Of a stretch of 64,000 nt of DNA, positions 40,954 through 48,769 are shown in pieces. Source of the stretch: Streptomyces sp. NRRL S-244 (GTDB lineage Bacteria; Actinomycetota; Actinomycetes; Streptomycetales; Streptomycetaceae). A program made the translations under genes and the position numbers. The notes beneath the pieces were generated by a model. That model was not told the origin of the DNA. It was given only the letters and a program-made list of their open reading frames with translations, and did no database searches. Position 1 is the first letter of the stretch. Every line of letters begins with the position of its first letter. Where the stretch lies: assembly GCF_000717915.1 (NCBI RefSeq), contig NZ_JOCX01000003.1:310001-374000 (forward strand), written 5' to 3'.

Positions 40954-41787
40954 ATGAAATCCTCCCCACGCGCCCCCTGGGTCGCCGGGCTCGCCGTCGC
41001 GGCCCTGGCCCTCATTCCGGCCACCGCGTCGGCCGGCTCCCAGCGCACGGCGGCTCCCCACGCCGACGCTGCCGCCGCCGACGCGGCCACCACCACCGCC
41101 TCCGTGGACGCGTACTACGCGGCCGCCGAGGGCAAGACCGGAGCCGCGCTGAAGACCGCGCTCCACAACATCATCAAGACCCAGTCCAAGGTGACCTACG
41201 AAGGCGTGTGGAACGCGCTGAAGGTGACCGACCAGGACCCGGCGAACCCGAACAACGTCATCCTCGTCTACTCCGGCCGCTCCCAGTCCAAGTCCACCAA
41301 CGGCGGCGGCGTCAACGACTGGAACCGCGAGCACGTCTGGGCCAAGAGCCACGGCGACTTCGGCACGTCCACCGGTCCGGGCACGGACCTGCACCACCTG
41401 CGCCCCGAGGACGTCACGGTCAACAGCACCCGCGGCAACAAGGACTTCGACATGGGCGGCAGCCCGGTCGCCGAGGCCCCCGGCAGCTTCACCGACTCCG
41501 ACTCCTTCGAGCCGCGCGACGCGGTCAAGGGCGACGTCGCGCGCATGCTGCTCTACATGGCCGTGCGCTACGACGGCGGCGACGGCTTCGCGGACCTGGA
41601 AGTCAACGACAAGGTCAACAACGGCAGCGCCCCCGCCATCGGCCGGATCAGCGTGCTCAAGCAGTGGAACCAGCAGGACCCGCCGGACGCCTTCGAGCAG
41701 CGCCGCAACCAGGTCATATTCGACACGTTCCAGCACAACCGGAACCCGTTCATCGACCACCCGGAGTGGGTCAACTCCATCTGGTGA
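40954..41787 (+). CDS. Secreted endonuclease I family nuclease
   Basis: A 277-residue exported nuclease (PF04231). A signal peptide covers about residues 1-28 (AVAALALIPATASA). The beta-beta-alpha-metal core reads DWNREHVWAKSHGDFG and GTDLHHLRPEDV, with the catalytic His and metal Asn/Asp; then NSTRGNKDFDMGG. It degrades extracellular DNA, and possibly RNA, for nutrition. The ATG sits 13 bases after AGAGG; a GTG-type extension upstream runs through a hairpin and lacks family match. Terminator follows. Confidence 0.9.
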   Translation: MKSSPRAPWVAGLAVAALALIPATASAGSQRTAAPHADAAAADAATTTASVDAYYAAAEGKTGAALKTALHNIIKTQSKVTYEGVWNALKVTDQDPANPNNVILVYSGRSQSKSTNGGGVNDWNREHVWAKSHGDFGTSTGPGTDLHHLRPEDVTVNSTRGNKDFDMGGSPVAEAPGSFTDSDSFEPRDAVKGDVARMLLYMAVRYDGGDGFADLEVNDKVNNGSAPAIGRISVLKQWNQQDPPDAFEQRRNQVIFDTFQHNRNPFIDHPEWVNSIW

Positions 41788-41801
41788 CCCTCCCCCGGCA
41801 G

Positions 41802-41837
41802 CCAGGGGACGGCCCGCGAGGGTTGGGCCGCCCCTGG
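41802..41837. terminator. Terminator after the endonuclease gene
   Basis: CCAGGGGACGGCCC pairs with GGGCCGCCCCTGG (13 bp, one bulged A) around an 8-9-base loop, 15 bases after the nuclease stop. Confidence 0.75.
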
Positions 41838-41903
41838 TCGGGTATGCGCAGGCCAGAGGCTGTGGTGCGCGCCGCCCGGTGACGCCGGCCGATGGAGGTC
41901 GTC

Positions 41904-42215
41904 ATGGACGGAGCCGGACTGTCCGACCACGAACGGCGCGCCCTCTCGGCGATCGAGGCCGATCTCGAGGCGGACCGCTCTCTCCAGCGGATCCTGCGCT
42001 CCGCGCACACCCGTCCGCGGCACCGCACCGCGGCCGCCTGTCTCCTCGGTGCGGTGACCGTGGCCCTGCTGGTGGCGGCGTCGATCACGGTGTCGCTCCC
42101 CCTGATCTGGGGATTCGCCGCGGCCTGGACCCTGACCGTGGTCCTGGCCCTGCCGCTGTTCGGCCAGTGGGTCCGCCGCCGCTGGCAGCGCAGGGAGCAC
42201 GCCGAGCGGCCCTAG
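41904..42215 (+). CDS. DUF3040 family small membrane protein
   Basis: A 103-residue protein. It starts MDGAGLSDHERRALSAIEADL, the DUF3040 hallmark (LSDHERRxLxxIE), and has two adjacent membrane helices (TAAACLLGAVTVALLVAASI and LIWGFAAAWTLTVVLALPLF), with a basic tail. Function unknown; widespread in actinobacteria. GGAGG lies five bases before the ATG, which decides this start over a GTG/ATG four codons earlier. Confidence 0.85.
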   Translation: MDGAGLSDHERRALSAIEADLEADRSLQRILRSAHTRPRHRTAAACLLGAVTVALLVAASITVSLPLIWGFAAAWTLTVVLALPLFGQWVRRRWQRREHAERP

Positions 42216-42252
42216 GGGCCCCATCGGCCGTGGCGGCCGCTCCTCCGCTCCC

Positions 42253-42684
42253 CTACTGCTCGCCGAGCAGCATCCACTTCTCCTGGTCCGCCAGGGGCTC
42301 GAAGCCGACCTCGGCGTAGACGCCGTGCGCGTCGGCCGTGGCGAGCATCACCCGGCGCAGCCCGTACGGGGCCAGGTGGTCGCGGATCGCGGCCACGAGG
42401 CCGGTCCCCAGCCGCTTGCCGCGTGCGGCGCGGTCGATGTACACGTCGCACAGCCAGGCGAAGGTGGCCCGGTCGGTCACGACGCGGGCGTAGCCGAGCT
42501 GGGCTCCCGAGGCCGCGTCGTAGACGCCGAAGTTCAGGGACTCCGCCATGGCCCGGTCCTGCTTCTCCCGGCTCCGGCCGAGGGCCCAGTACGCGTCCTG
42601 CGACAGCCAGCGGTGGATCAGCTCGGCGTCGAGGCGGGCGGGGTCGGTGGACAACTCGTAGCCGTCCGGCAGCTCACTGTTCAT
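42253..42684 (-). CDS. GNAT family N-acetyltransferase
   Basis: A 143-residue acetyl-CoA-dependent acyltransferase. Seen: YELSTDPARLDAELIHRWLS at the start, GYARVVTDRATFAWLCDVYI, the acetyl-CoA site RGKRLGTGLVAAI, and VYAEVGFEPL. This Streptomyces type is close to YpeA/N-acetyltransferases of unknown substrate. It is convergent with the DUF3040 gene and followed upstream by GH20 on the same strand. Confidence 0.85.
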   Translation of the reverse strand: MNSELPDGYELSTDPARLDAELIHRWLSQDAYWALGRSREKQDRAMAESLNFGVYDAASGAQLGYARVVTDRATFAWLCDVYIDRAARGKRLGTGLVAAIRDHLAPYGLRRVMLATADAHGVYAEVGFEPLADQEKWMLLGEQ

Positions 42685-42758
42685 CCCGGCATCCAAGCAA
42701 TGCGGACGGCGTCCGGCCAGCGAATATCCGGGGCGGTGCGGGACACGCCCTCCGCAGG

Positions 42759-44432
42759 TCAGCCCGGCGGCTGGAGCCGGTCGGCGAGCGCCTTGAACTC
42801 GGTCCAGGCGGGCTGCGGCGGGCGGGCGTCCCAGACCTTCTGGGCCAGCGCCGCGAGCGGCAGCCGTATCCCCTCGGCGACCTGGGCCTGGGTCTGGGCG
42901 CCGGCCAGGTCGGACCACACGGCCAGCCGGGCGCCGAGCACCTGCGCCGCGTACCGGTCGGGCACCGGGGTCGTGCCGCGCAGGACCAGCGGGGTCCACT
43001 GCTCGTAGATCCGCTTGCCGGTGGGATAGGTGAACTGGTTCGGCTGGCCGAGCACGTAGTAGAGGTACTCGTCGTTGAGGTTGACCAGCTTGCGGCCCTC
43101 CCGCAGGTACTCCAGCGGCGGCCGGGCCCCGATCTCCTTGCCCGTCCAGTACTCGACCTGGATGTCCTTGGCCGCCTGGACCACGCCTCCGGCGAAGAAG
43201 CCGTCGTTCCACGCCTTGGGCACCTTGCCCGCCGGACGCACCACGTCCGCACGGTCGTCGAGCCAGCCCTCGGCCAGGTCCTGGATGCGCGCCTTGGGTC
43301 CGTACTTCTGCTGGGCCGCCCGCGCGAGCTGCGGGAAGGAGGCCTGCGGGTCGCGGTAGACCAGCGCCTGGTACTCGTCGGCGCCCAGGTGCCAGAACCC
43401 GCCCGGGAACAACGGCAGGTACTCGCGGAGCAGTTCGTCGATCAGCTTGGCCGCGGCCGGATCGGATATGTCCACGGCGCCCTTCACGGCCCGCCCCTGT
43501 ACGTCGCGCAGCTGGAGGGCGGGGTGGGCGCGCAGCACGGCGCCGAGGTGGCCGGGCGAGTCGAGCTCGGGGACGACCGTGATGTGCAGACGGGCGGCGA
43601 GGGCGGTGATCTGCCGGACCTGGGCCTTGGTGAGGTGGGGCGTGGAGACGATCTCGGGATGGGTGTCGGACTGGATCCGGAACGCCTGGTCGTCGGAGAA
43701 GTGCAGGCCGAGCTGGTTGAGTTTGAGGTCGGCCATGCGGCGCAGCTCGTCCTCGATCCAGCCGACGGCGAAGTTCTTGCGGGCGATGTCGAGGTTGAGG
43801 CCGCGCTGGGGCTTGGCGGGGGCGTCGCGCACGGTGCCCTCGGGGGCCGAACCGGCGGATTTCACCGCCTGTTTGAGGGTGCGCGTGCCGTAGAAGACCC
43901 CGGCCTCGTCGGGGCCGGTGACCCGGACGCGGCCGTTCTGGACGGTGAGCGTGTAGGACTCGGGCGGTCCGGAGTTCTTTGCGCCGAGGGCCAGTTCCAC
44001 GTCGCCGGGGCGCGGGTCGGCGCTCTCGGCGAAGCCCATGCGCAGTTCGCCGGCGAGCAGCTTGCCCTCGTCGGCGAGTGCGGCCGCGTTCACCGGCGGT
44101 ACGACGACCCGCGCGGCGGCGGCCGGCTTCCAGCCGGGGCCGCGGGCCGGGATGTGCTCCCGTACGGCCGGAATGGTGCGCGGGGCCGTGGACAGCGCGT
44201 ACGACGGGGTCGGCGAGGGCGGCGGGGGCGTCGGCGCGGCGACCGTGGTGACGGGGGCGGCGGAGCCGGTGGTGCTGGCGTCCCCGGGGCCGCGGCCCTC
44301 GTCGGAGGCGGCCGTGCACCCCGGCACGGCGAGGGAGGCCAGCGCGGCGACGACCGCCGTCGCGATGACGTGGCTCCGCCTGACCTGCCTGACCTGCCTG
44401 GACGACCTGACCTGCCTGGACTCTCGCATCAT
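42759..44432 (-). CDS. Secreted beta-N-acetylhexosaminidase (GH20)
   Basis: A ~557-residue lipoprotein or secreted enzyme that removes terminal GlcNAc/GalNAc. N-terminal repeats RSSRQVRQVRRS, then a hydrophobic signal ending VPGC (lipobox-like), a Pro/Thr-rich linker, GH20b domain and GH20 barrel. Catalytic pair: HLGADEYQ near residue 290-300; further SFDD-type LHFSDDQAFRI. Length is normal. I start at the first of two adjacent ATGs, with AGGGG upstream. It fits the pattern of extracellular chitin or glycan breakdown in the window. Confidence 0.88.
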   Translation of the reverse strand: MMRESRQVRSSRQVRQVRRSHVIATAVVAALASLAVPGCTAASDEGRGPGDASTTGSAAPVTTVAAPTPPPPSPTPSYALSTAPRTIPAVREHIPARGPGWKPAAAARVVVPPVNAAALADEGKLLAGELRMGFAESADPRPGDVELALGAKNSGPPESYTLTVQNGRVRVTGPDEAGVFYGTRTLKQAVKSAGSAPEGTVRDAPAKPQRGLNLDIARKNFAVGWIEDELRRMADLKLNQLGLHFSDDQAFRIQSDTHPEIVSTPHLTKAQVRQITALAARLHITVVPELDSPGHLGAVLRAHPALQLRDVQGRAVKGAVDISDPAAAKLIDELLREYLPLFPGGFWHLGADEYQALVYRDPQASFPQLARAAQQKYGPKARIQDLAEGWLDDRADVVRPAGKVPKAWNDGFFAGGVVQAAKDIQVEYWTGKEIGARPPLEYLREGRKLVNLNDEYLYYVLGQPNQFTYPTGKRIYEQWTPLVLRGTTPVPDRYAAQVLGARLAVWSDLAGAQTQAQVAEGIRLPLAALAQKVWDARPPQPAWTEFKALADRLQPPG

Positions 44433-44503
44433 GCACCCCTGTCCCCCGTACCAACGTGGCACGGAGGACCGGGGCGCGCGACCCGGAGGCCGGGGCGGGA
44501 GGG

Positions 44504-44941
44504 TCAGACGAGCGCGGCGAGGGCAGCCGCTGCGAAGCCGTGGTCCTGGTCGGGGGCGCCGCCGCCCACGCCGATGGCGCCGATGAGGCGGCCGTCGCGG
44601 TGGACCGGCAGCCCGCCCGCGATGAACAGCAGCGGCCGGTCGAGGGCGGTGGGCAGGGTGTGGAAGGGCCCGCCGGGCTGGACGGCGTCGACGAGGTCGG
44701 CGGTCGGGGCGTCGAGCTGGAGGGCGGTGAAGGCCTTGCGGGTGCTGGTCTCGCCGGAGATCAGCACGGCCCGGTCGTCGCGGCGGAAGGCGAGCAGGTG
44801 CCCTCCGGCGTCGAGGACGCTGACGCTGACCGTGACCCCTGCCCGCTCGGCGGCGGTGCGGGCCGCCGAGAGGAGCAGTTCGGCGTCCTCGGTGGTCAGC
44901 GGGGCGACGGCGGTACGGGCGGGGGTGGTGGTGCCGGACAT
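44504..44941 (-). CDS. HbpS/GlcG family heme-binding-like protein
   Basis: A 145-residue protein of the GlcG/HbpS family (PF03928). Seen: LLLSAARTAAERAGVTVSVSV, VLDAGGHLLAFRRDD, STRKAFTALQ, LPVHRDGRLIGAIGVGGG. In Streptomyces HbpS binds heme and tunes a redox two-component system; GlcG relatives sit in other pathways. No HbpS-type SenS/SenR pair is adjacent, and no signal peptide is evident, so role is unclear. CAGGAGAAC precedes the ATG. Confidence 0.82.
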   Translation of the reverse strand: MSGTTTPARTAVAPLTTEDAELLLSAARTAAERAGVTVSVSVLDAGGHLLAFRRDDRAVLISGETSTRKAFTALQLDAPTADLVDAVQPGGPFHTLPTALDRPLLFIAGGLPVHRDGRLIGAIGVGGGAPDQDHGFAAAALAALV

Positions 44942-45033
44942 GCGGGTTCTCCTGAATCGTGGTGCGGGGGATCTCGTACGAGGGCTGCCGTAGGGGGGTG
45001 GCGTACCGGGGGGGTCGTACGCGGGCTCGTGGA

Positions 45034-46254
45034 TCAGTGGTGGACGGGCACGGGGGCGGCGGCCGGGGCTGCGGCCGCGGCGACCCGGCCGCCGGCGCCC
45101 GGGCGGGCGGCCGTACGCCGCTCCAGCGCGCCGGAGACGAGGGCGAGGACCAGGGCGGAGGCGGCGAGCGCGGCGCCGACCCAGTTCGGGGCGGTCCAGC
45201 CGAGCCCGGCGGCGATGACGAGGCCGCCCAGCCAGGCGGCGAGCGCGTTGCCGAGGTTGAAGGCGCCGATGTTGACGGCGGATGCCAGGGTGGGGGCGCC
45301 GGCGGCCTGGTCGAGGACCCGCTTCTGCAACGGCGGCACGGTCGCGAAGCCCAGCGCGCCGATCAGCACGATCGTGGCGGCGGCGGCGATCTTGTGGTGG
45401 GCGGTGAAGGTGAACACGGCCAGGACGACGGCCAGGGCGCCCAGGGACACGTACAGCATCGGCATCAGCGCGCGGTCGGCGAACCGGCCTCCGATGAGGT
45501 TCCCGGCGACCATGCCGAGGCCGAAGAGGACGAGCAGCCAGGTGACGGAGGTGTCGGCGAAACCGGCGACGTTGGTCATCATCGGCGTGATGTAGGTGAT
45601 CGCGGCGAAGACCCCGCCGAAGCCGAGGACGGTCATCGCCATCGCGAGCAGCACCTGGACGTTGCGGAAGGCGGCCAGCTCGTGGCGGATCCGCACGCCC
45701 TCGGGCCGGGGCAGCTCGGGGACCAGCCTGGCGATGCCGACCAGGCCGAGGACGCCGAGGGCGGCGACGATCAGGAACGTGACGCGCCAGCCGAGGGTCT
45801 GGCCGACGAGGGTGCCGAGCGGGACGCCGACGACGTTGGCGACGGTCAGGCCGGTGAACATCATGGCGATCGCGCCGGCCTTCTTCTCGGGGGCGACCAG
45901 CCCGGCGGCGACCACCGAGCCGATGCCGAAGAAGGCACCGTGGGCGAGGGAGGCGACGACGCGCCCGGCGAGCATGACGCCGAAGGCGGGGGCGAGCGCC
46001 GAGAGCACGTTGCCCGCGATGAACAGGCCCATGAGCAGCATCAGCATGCGCTTGCGGGGGACGCGGGTGCCGAGGACGGTCATGAGCGGGGCGCCGAGGA
46101 CGACGCCGAGGGCGTATCCGGTGACCAGGAAGCCGGCGGTGGGGATCGAGCTGCCGTAGTCGGCGGCGACCTCGGGGAGCAGGCCCATGATCACGAATTC
46201 GGTGGTGCCGATCCCGAAGGCCCCGATGGCCAGGGCGAGGAGTGCGAGAGGCAT
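45034..46254 (-). CDS. MFS transporter, drug-efflux type (AraJ/CmlR-like)
   Basis: A ~406-residue protein with 12 membrane helices. Motif A-like loops: VLGTRVPRKRMLM and the GLLPEVAADYG start region typical of DHA1 efflux pumps (AraJ, chloramphenicol exporters). It likely exports a small molecule. Divergent from it is a MarR regulator; direct repeats at 46331-46364 may be the operator. I start at the ATG of MPLALL; a TTG six codons earlier has no ribosome site. Confidence 0.87.
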   Translation of the reverse strand: MPLALLALAIGAFGIGTTEFVIMGLLPEVAADYGSSIPTAGFLVTGYALGVVLGAPLMTVLGTRVPRKRMLMLLMGLFIAGNVLSALAPAFGVMLAGRVVASLAHGAFFGIGSVVAAGLVAPEKKAGAIAMMFTGLTVANVVGVPLGTLVGQTLGWRVTFLIVAALGVLGLVGIARLVPELPRPEGVRIRHELAAFRNVQVLLAMAMTVLGFGGVFAAITYITPMMTNVAGFADTSVTWLLVLFGLGMVAGNLIGGRFADRALMPMLYVSLGALAVVLAVFTFTAHHKIAAAATIVLIGALGFATVPPLQKRVLDQAAGAPTLASAVNIGAFNLGNALAAWLGGLVIAAGLGWTAPNWVGAALAASALVLALVSGALERRTAARPGAGGRVAAAAAPAAAPVPVHH

Positions 46255-46330
46255 GAGGGGGGTGCCCTTCAAGGGGGAGGTGGTGGTGCAGTCCGCGGCA
46301 CTTGCCGTCGCCGCTTACGTGCGTCCACAT

Positions 46331-46364
46331 TAATTGCAGACGCGGGATAATTGCAAACGCGGGC
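46331..46364. promoter_or_regulatory. 17-bp direct repeats in the MFS/MarR divergent region
   Basis: TAATTGCAGACGCGGGA and TAATTGCAAACGCGGGC stand back to back; a third weaker copy TATTGCGGTAG follows. They lie between the MFS and MarR genes, where a MarR operator is expected. The core TAATTGCA is partly palindromic. Confidence 0.6.
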
Positions 46365-46425
46365 TATTGCGGTAGTGGCCTATCCTGGGAGGACACCCGT
46401 GGGAACACGGGGCACAGGACCACCG

Positions 46426-46470
46426 GACACGGGAACACCCGTCACGGGAACACCCGACACGGGAACACCG
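46426..46470. repeat. Three 15-bp tandem repeats ahead of the MarR gene
   Basis: Three copies of G(A/T)CACGGGAACACC(C/G), adjacent and with only 1-2 differences, ending 30 bases before the MarR start. Possible further operator sites or a slippage tract in the leader. Confidence 0.7.
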
Positions 46471-46499
46471 GAAGCGGTGTGAAGGAGCAGGGAGCAGCC

Positions 46500-46952
46500 A
46501 TGACGGCCACCGACAGCGCACTCACCGGCCTCGCCCAGGGCTGGTGCGCCCTCTCCCTGCTGCACGGGCGGATCGAGGCGCACATCGAGCGGGCCCTGCA
46601 GGCCGGCCACGGGCTGAGCGTGCGCGAGTACTCGCTGCTGGACGTCCTGAGCCGCCAGCACAGCGGCCCGGGCGGGCACCTGCGGATGCACCAGGTGGCC
46701 GACTCGGTGGTGCTGAGCCAGAGCGCGACCACCCGGCTGGTCAGCCGGCTGGAGGACCGCGGGCTGCTGAACCGCTACATCTGCGACACCGACCGCCGGG
46801 GCATCTACACCGACGTGAGCGAGGCGGGCCTGGCCCTGCTGGCCGCCGCCCGGCCGACCAACGACACCGCGCTGCGCGAGGCGCTGGCCGAGGCCGGCCG
46901 CAACCCCGAACTCGCCCCGCTGGTCGCGGCGGTGGAGAACACCCGCGCCTGA
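46500..46952 (+). CDS. MarR family transcriptional regulator
   Basis: A 150-residue regulator with the MarR winged helix-turn-helix: SVREYSLLDVLSRQH, MHQVADSVVLSQSATTRLVS, LEDRGLLNRYICDTDRRGIYT. Divergent from an efflux pump, so probable repressor of pump and itself. Ribosome site AGGAG/GGGAG just upstream of the ATG. Long frame upstream through the 15-bp repeats is not coding. Confidence 0.9.
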   Translation: MTATDSALTGLAQGWCALSLLHGRIEAHIERALQAGHGLSVREYSLLDVLSRQHSGPGGHLRMHQVADSVVLSQSATTRLVSRLEDRGLLNRYICDTDRRGIYTDVSEAGLALLAAARPTNDTALREALAEAGRNPELAPLVAAVENTRA

Positions 46953-46966
46953 CCCGCGAGCAGGGC

Positions 46967-47488
46967 CTACCCCTTGGACGGTCCCGCGCTCGGGGGCGGC
47001 GAGGACCGCGACGGGGTGGACGACGGGGTGGCGGACGAGAACGGGGACCTCGACGGCGGGGCGGCGGAATGCGCGCCCGACGGGGTCGGCGTCGGCCCCG
47101 GCGGCTGCGGCGAGCGGGTCCCGGGGGCCGTGGAGGGCGTCGGGGACGACGGCACCACGGACGGGTGCGGACTGCCCGTTCCCGTACGGGAGTCCGGGGT
47201 CGGCCCGGGTCCGGTGATCTCGGGCGGCGAAGCCGGCGGCACCGGCCGGGCCGGGGAGGTGTCCGGGCCCAGCACGAGGTACCCGGCCACGGCGGCGGCA
47301 GCCGCGGCCAGCCCCGCCAGCGGCAGCGCGAACCGGCGCAGGCCCAGCCGCAGCCGCGCGGCGGGCAGCCGCCGGACGTGCAGGGCCGGCGGCTGCGCCG
47401 GGCGCAGCTCGCGGACGGTGATCCCGGCCGCGCGGGCGTCGAGGGCCTGGCGCAGCCTGCGTTCGACGGGGCGTTCGCCGTGCGTCAT
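46967..47488 (-). CDS. Membrane protein downstream of a SigE-type sigma factor (anti-sigma-like)
   Basis: A 173-residue protein with one membrane helix (about 52-75, FALPLAGLAAAAAAVAGYLVL), a basic cytoplasmic N terminus (VERRLRQALDARAAGITVREL) and a Pro/Ser/Thr-rich external tail. It overlaps the sigma factor gene by four bases (ATGA) and so is coexpressed. This layout fits an anti-sigma or regulator of the sigma factor, but I recognise no zinc-binding or RsgI motif. Family is the actinobacterial proteins found after SigE-family genes. Confidence 0.7.
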   Translation of the reverse strand: MTHGERPVERRLRQALDARAAGITVRELRPAQPPALHVRRLPAARLRLGLRRFALPLAGLAAAAAAVAGYLVLGPDTSPARPVPPASPPEITGPGPTPDSRTGTGSPHPSVVPSSPTPSTAPGTRSPQPPGPTPTPSGAHSAAPPSRSPFSSATPSSTPSRSSPPPSAGPSKG

Positions 47489-48195
47489 ATCCGTCCCTCC
47501 AGAATCCGTTCCAGCGCGTCCAGGGCGCGGCTCGCGTTCGACTTCACCGCGCCCCGGCTGATTCCGAGGGTGGTCGCTATCTCCGCCTCGCTGAGTTCGG
47601 CCCAGTAGCGCAGTACGAGGACCTGCCGGCGGCGCGGGGTCAGCCGGCCGAGTGCGTCGAGGACCTCGCGGTGTGCCTCGTCGAGGACGACGTGGTCCTC
47701 GGCGGACGGGATGTCGGCCGCCGCGGGCGGGGTCCACGCGCGGGCCGTGCGGCGGCGGCGCAGCACGGACCGGGAGGTGTTGACGACGGCGGTGCGCAGG
47801 TACCCGAGCGCGTTGTCGACCTCGCTGACCTGCTCCCCGTGGCGCCGGTACAGGGCCGTGAAGGCGTCCTGGACCACGTCCTCGGCGGTGGCGAGGTCGT
47901 CGACGAGCAGCACCGCCAGCCGGACCATGCGCAGCCGGTGCGCGTGGTAGAGCTCGGTGACGGTGGGCTGCGGCGCGTCGGTGCGCGGGCCGTCGTCGTA
48001 CGCGGCCCCCGCCCCGTACGCGGCCCCCTGACCGTAGGCGTGCCCGTACGGATGGGCGGGCGGCGGCGGGGTGGCGCGCTCGCGGCGCAGCACCGACGGC
48101 CACAAGCCCCGCCACGACCACGAGCCCCGCCACGCCCGGCCGAAGCCGAGCGTGAGGGGGCGGGGGGAAGGTGCGGGTGGTACGAGGTGGAGCAC
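47485..48195 (-). CDS. SigE-family ECF RNA polymerase sigma factor
   Basis: A ~236-residue ECF sigma factor. Region 2: VTELYHAHRLRMVRLAVLLV, VDDLATAEDVVQDAFTALYR; region 4: LTPRRRQVLVLRYWAELSEA, EIATTLGISRGAVKSNASRAL. An ~80-residue N-terminal extension rich in Gly, Ala, Tyr and Pro (PYGHAYGQGAAYGAGAAYDD) is unlike classic ECF factors, and the GTG start is uncertain; the true start may be nearer the region 2 block. It is coexpressed with the membrane protein that overlaps its end. Confidence 0.85.
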   Translation of the reverse strand: MLHLVPPAPSPRPLTLGFGRAWRGSWSWRGLWPSVLRRERATPPPPAHPYGHAYGQGAAYGAGAAYDDGPRTDAPQPTVTELYHAHRLRMVRLAVLLVDDLATAEDVVQDAFTALYRRHGEQVSEVDNALGYLRTAVVNTSRSVLRRRRTARAWTPPAAADIPSAEDHVVLDEAHREVLDALGRLTPRRRQVLVLRYWAELSEAEIATTLGISRGAVKSNASRALDALERILEGRI

Positions 48196-48218
48196 TGGAT
48201 TCCCGGGTTTCTGGGTGC

Positions 48219-48638
48219 CTAGCCGTTGGCGCGGCGCCGGACGGCGTAGAGGGTGCCGGCGCCGGCGGCGATGAGCACGGCGGCCCCGCCCCCGATGGCG
48301 GCGGTGGTGGCGGAGGAGCCGGTCTTCGCGAGCTCGTCACCGGCCGGCGAAGGAGACGCGCTGGGCGCCGCGCTCGGAGCGCCCGTGGGCTGGACGCTCG
48401 GCGCGGCCGTCGGCGGAACGCTGCGCGAGGGCGTGGGGTGGGCGCTCGGCGCCGCGGTCGGCGGAACGCTGCGCGAGGGGGTGGGCGTCGCGCTCGACGG
48501 AGCGCTGGGGACGGGCGACGGGGTGGCCGAGGCGCCCTGTGCGGCGAAGGCGGGCCCGGCGAGCGCGAGGACCGCCCCGGCGGCGGCAGCGGTGACGGCC
48601 GCCCGGCGGACGGTCGAGGGGACGCGCTTCAGGTTCAT
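48219..48638 (-). CDS. Sortase-type LAxTG cell-wall surface protein
   Basis: A 139-residue exported protein. Signal peptide residues 1-32 (ending GPAFAAQ); a Pro/Ser/Ala/Thr-rich stalk with two 16-residue repeats of the type PTPSRSVPPTAAPSAH; then ELAKTG, a membrane helix (TTAAIGGGAAVLIAAGAGTL) and a basic tail RRRANG. This is the LAxTG sortase E sorting signal; the stalk would reach out of the wall. No globular domain, so probably a tether or spacer. Good GGAGA ribosome site. Lies beside the SigE-type gene. Confidence 0.85.
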   Translation of the reverse strand: MNLKRVPSTVRRAAVTAAAAGAVLALAGPAFAAQGASATPSPVPSAPSSATPTPSRSVPPTAAPSAHPTPSRSVPPTAAPSVQPTGAPSAAPSASPSPAGDELAKTGSSATTAAIGGGAAVLIAAGAGTLYAVRRRANG

Positions 48639-48769
48639 CACAGTGGTTCTCCACGGTCGGGTCACGGTCGGTGCAGGGCGCGGAATGCCGCCCTTCACCC
48701 CCGCACGACGCGCGACCCCCCGTGAGGTTGCCGCCGGTTCCGAAGTTTTTTCGGCTGGAAGAAATTTCT

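Noticed and set aside
44504..46330. A 608-codon frame upstream of the HbpS-like gene
   Set aside because: The N-terminal 460 residues are the MFS gene read out of frame; ATG at 44941 has CAGGAG upstream.
46302..46499. Extension of the MarR frame encoding repeated GHGNTR units
   Set aside because: It lies in the divergent promoter gap with tandem repeats and lacks a start signal; the ATG at 46500 is well supported.
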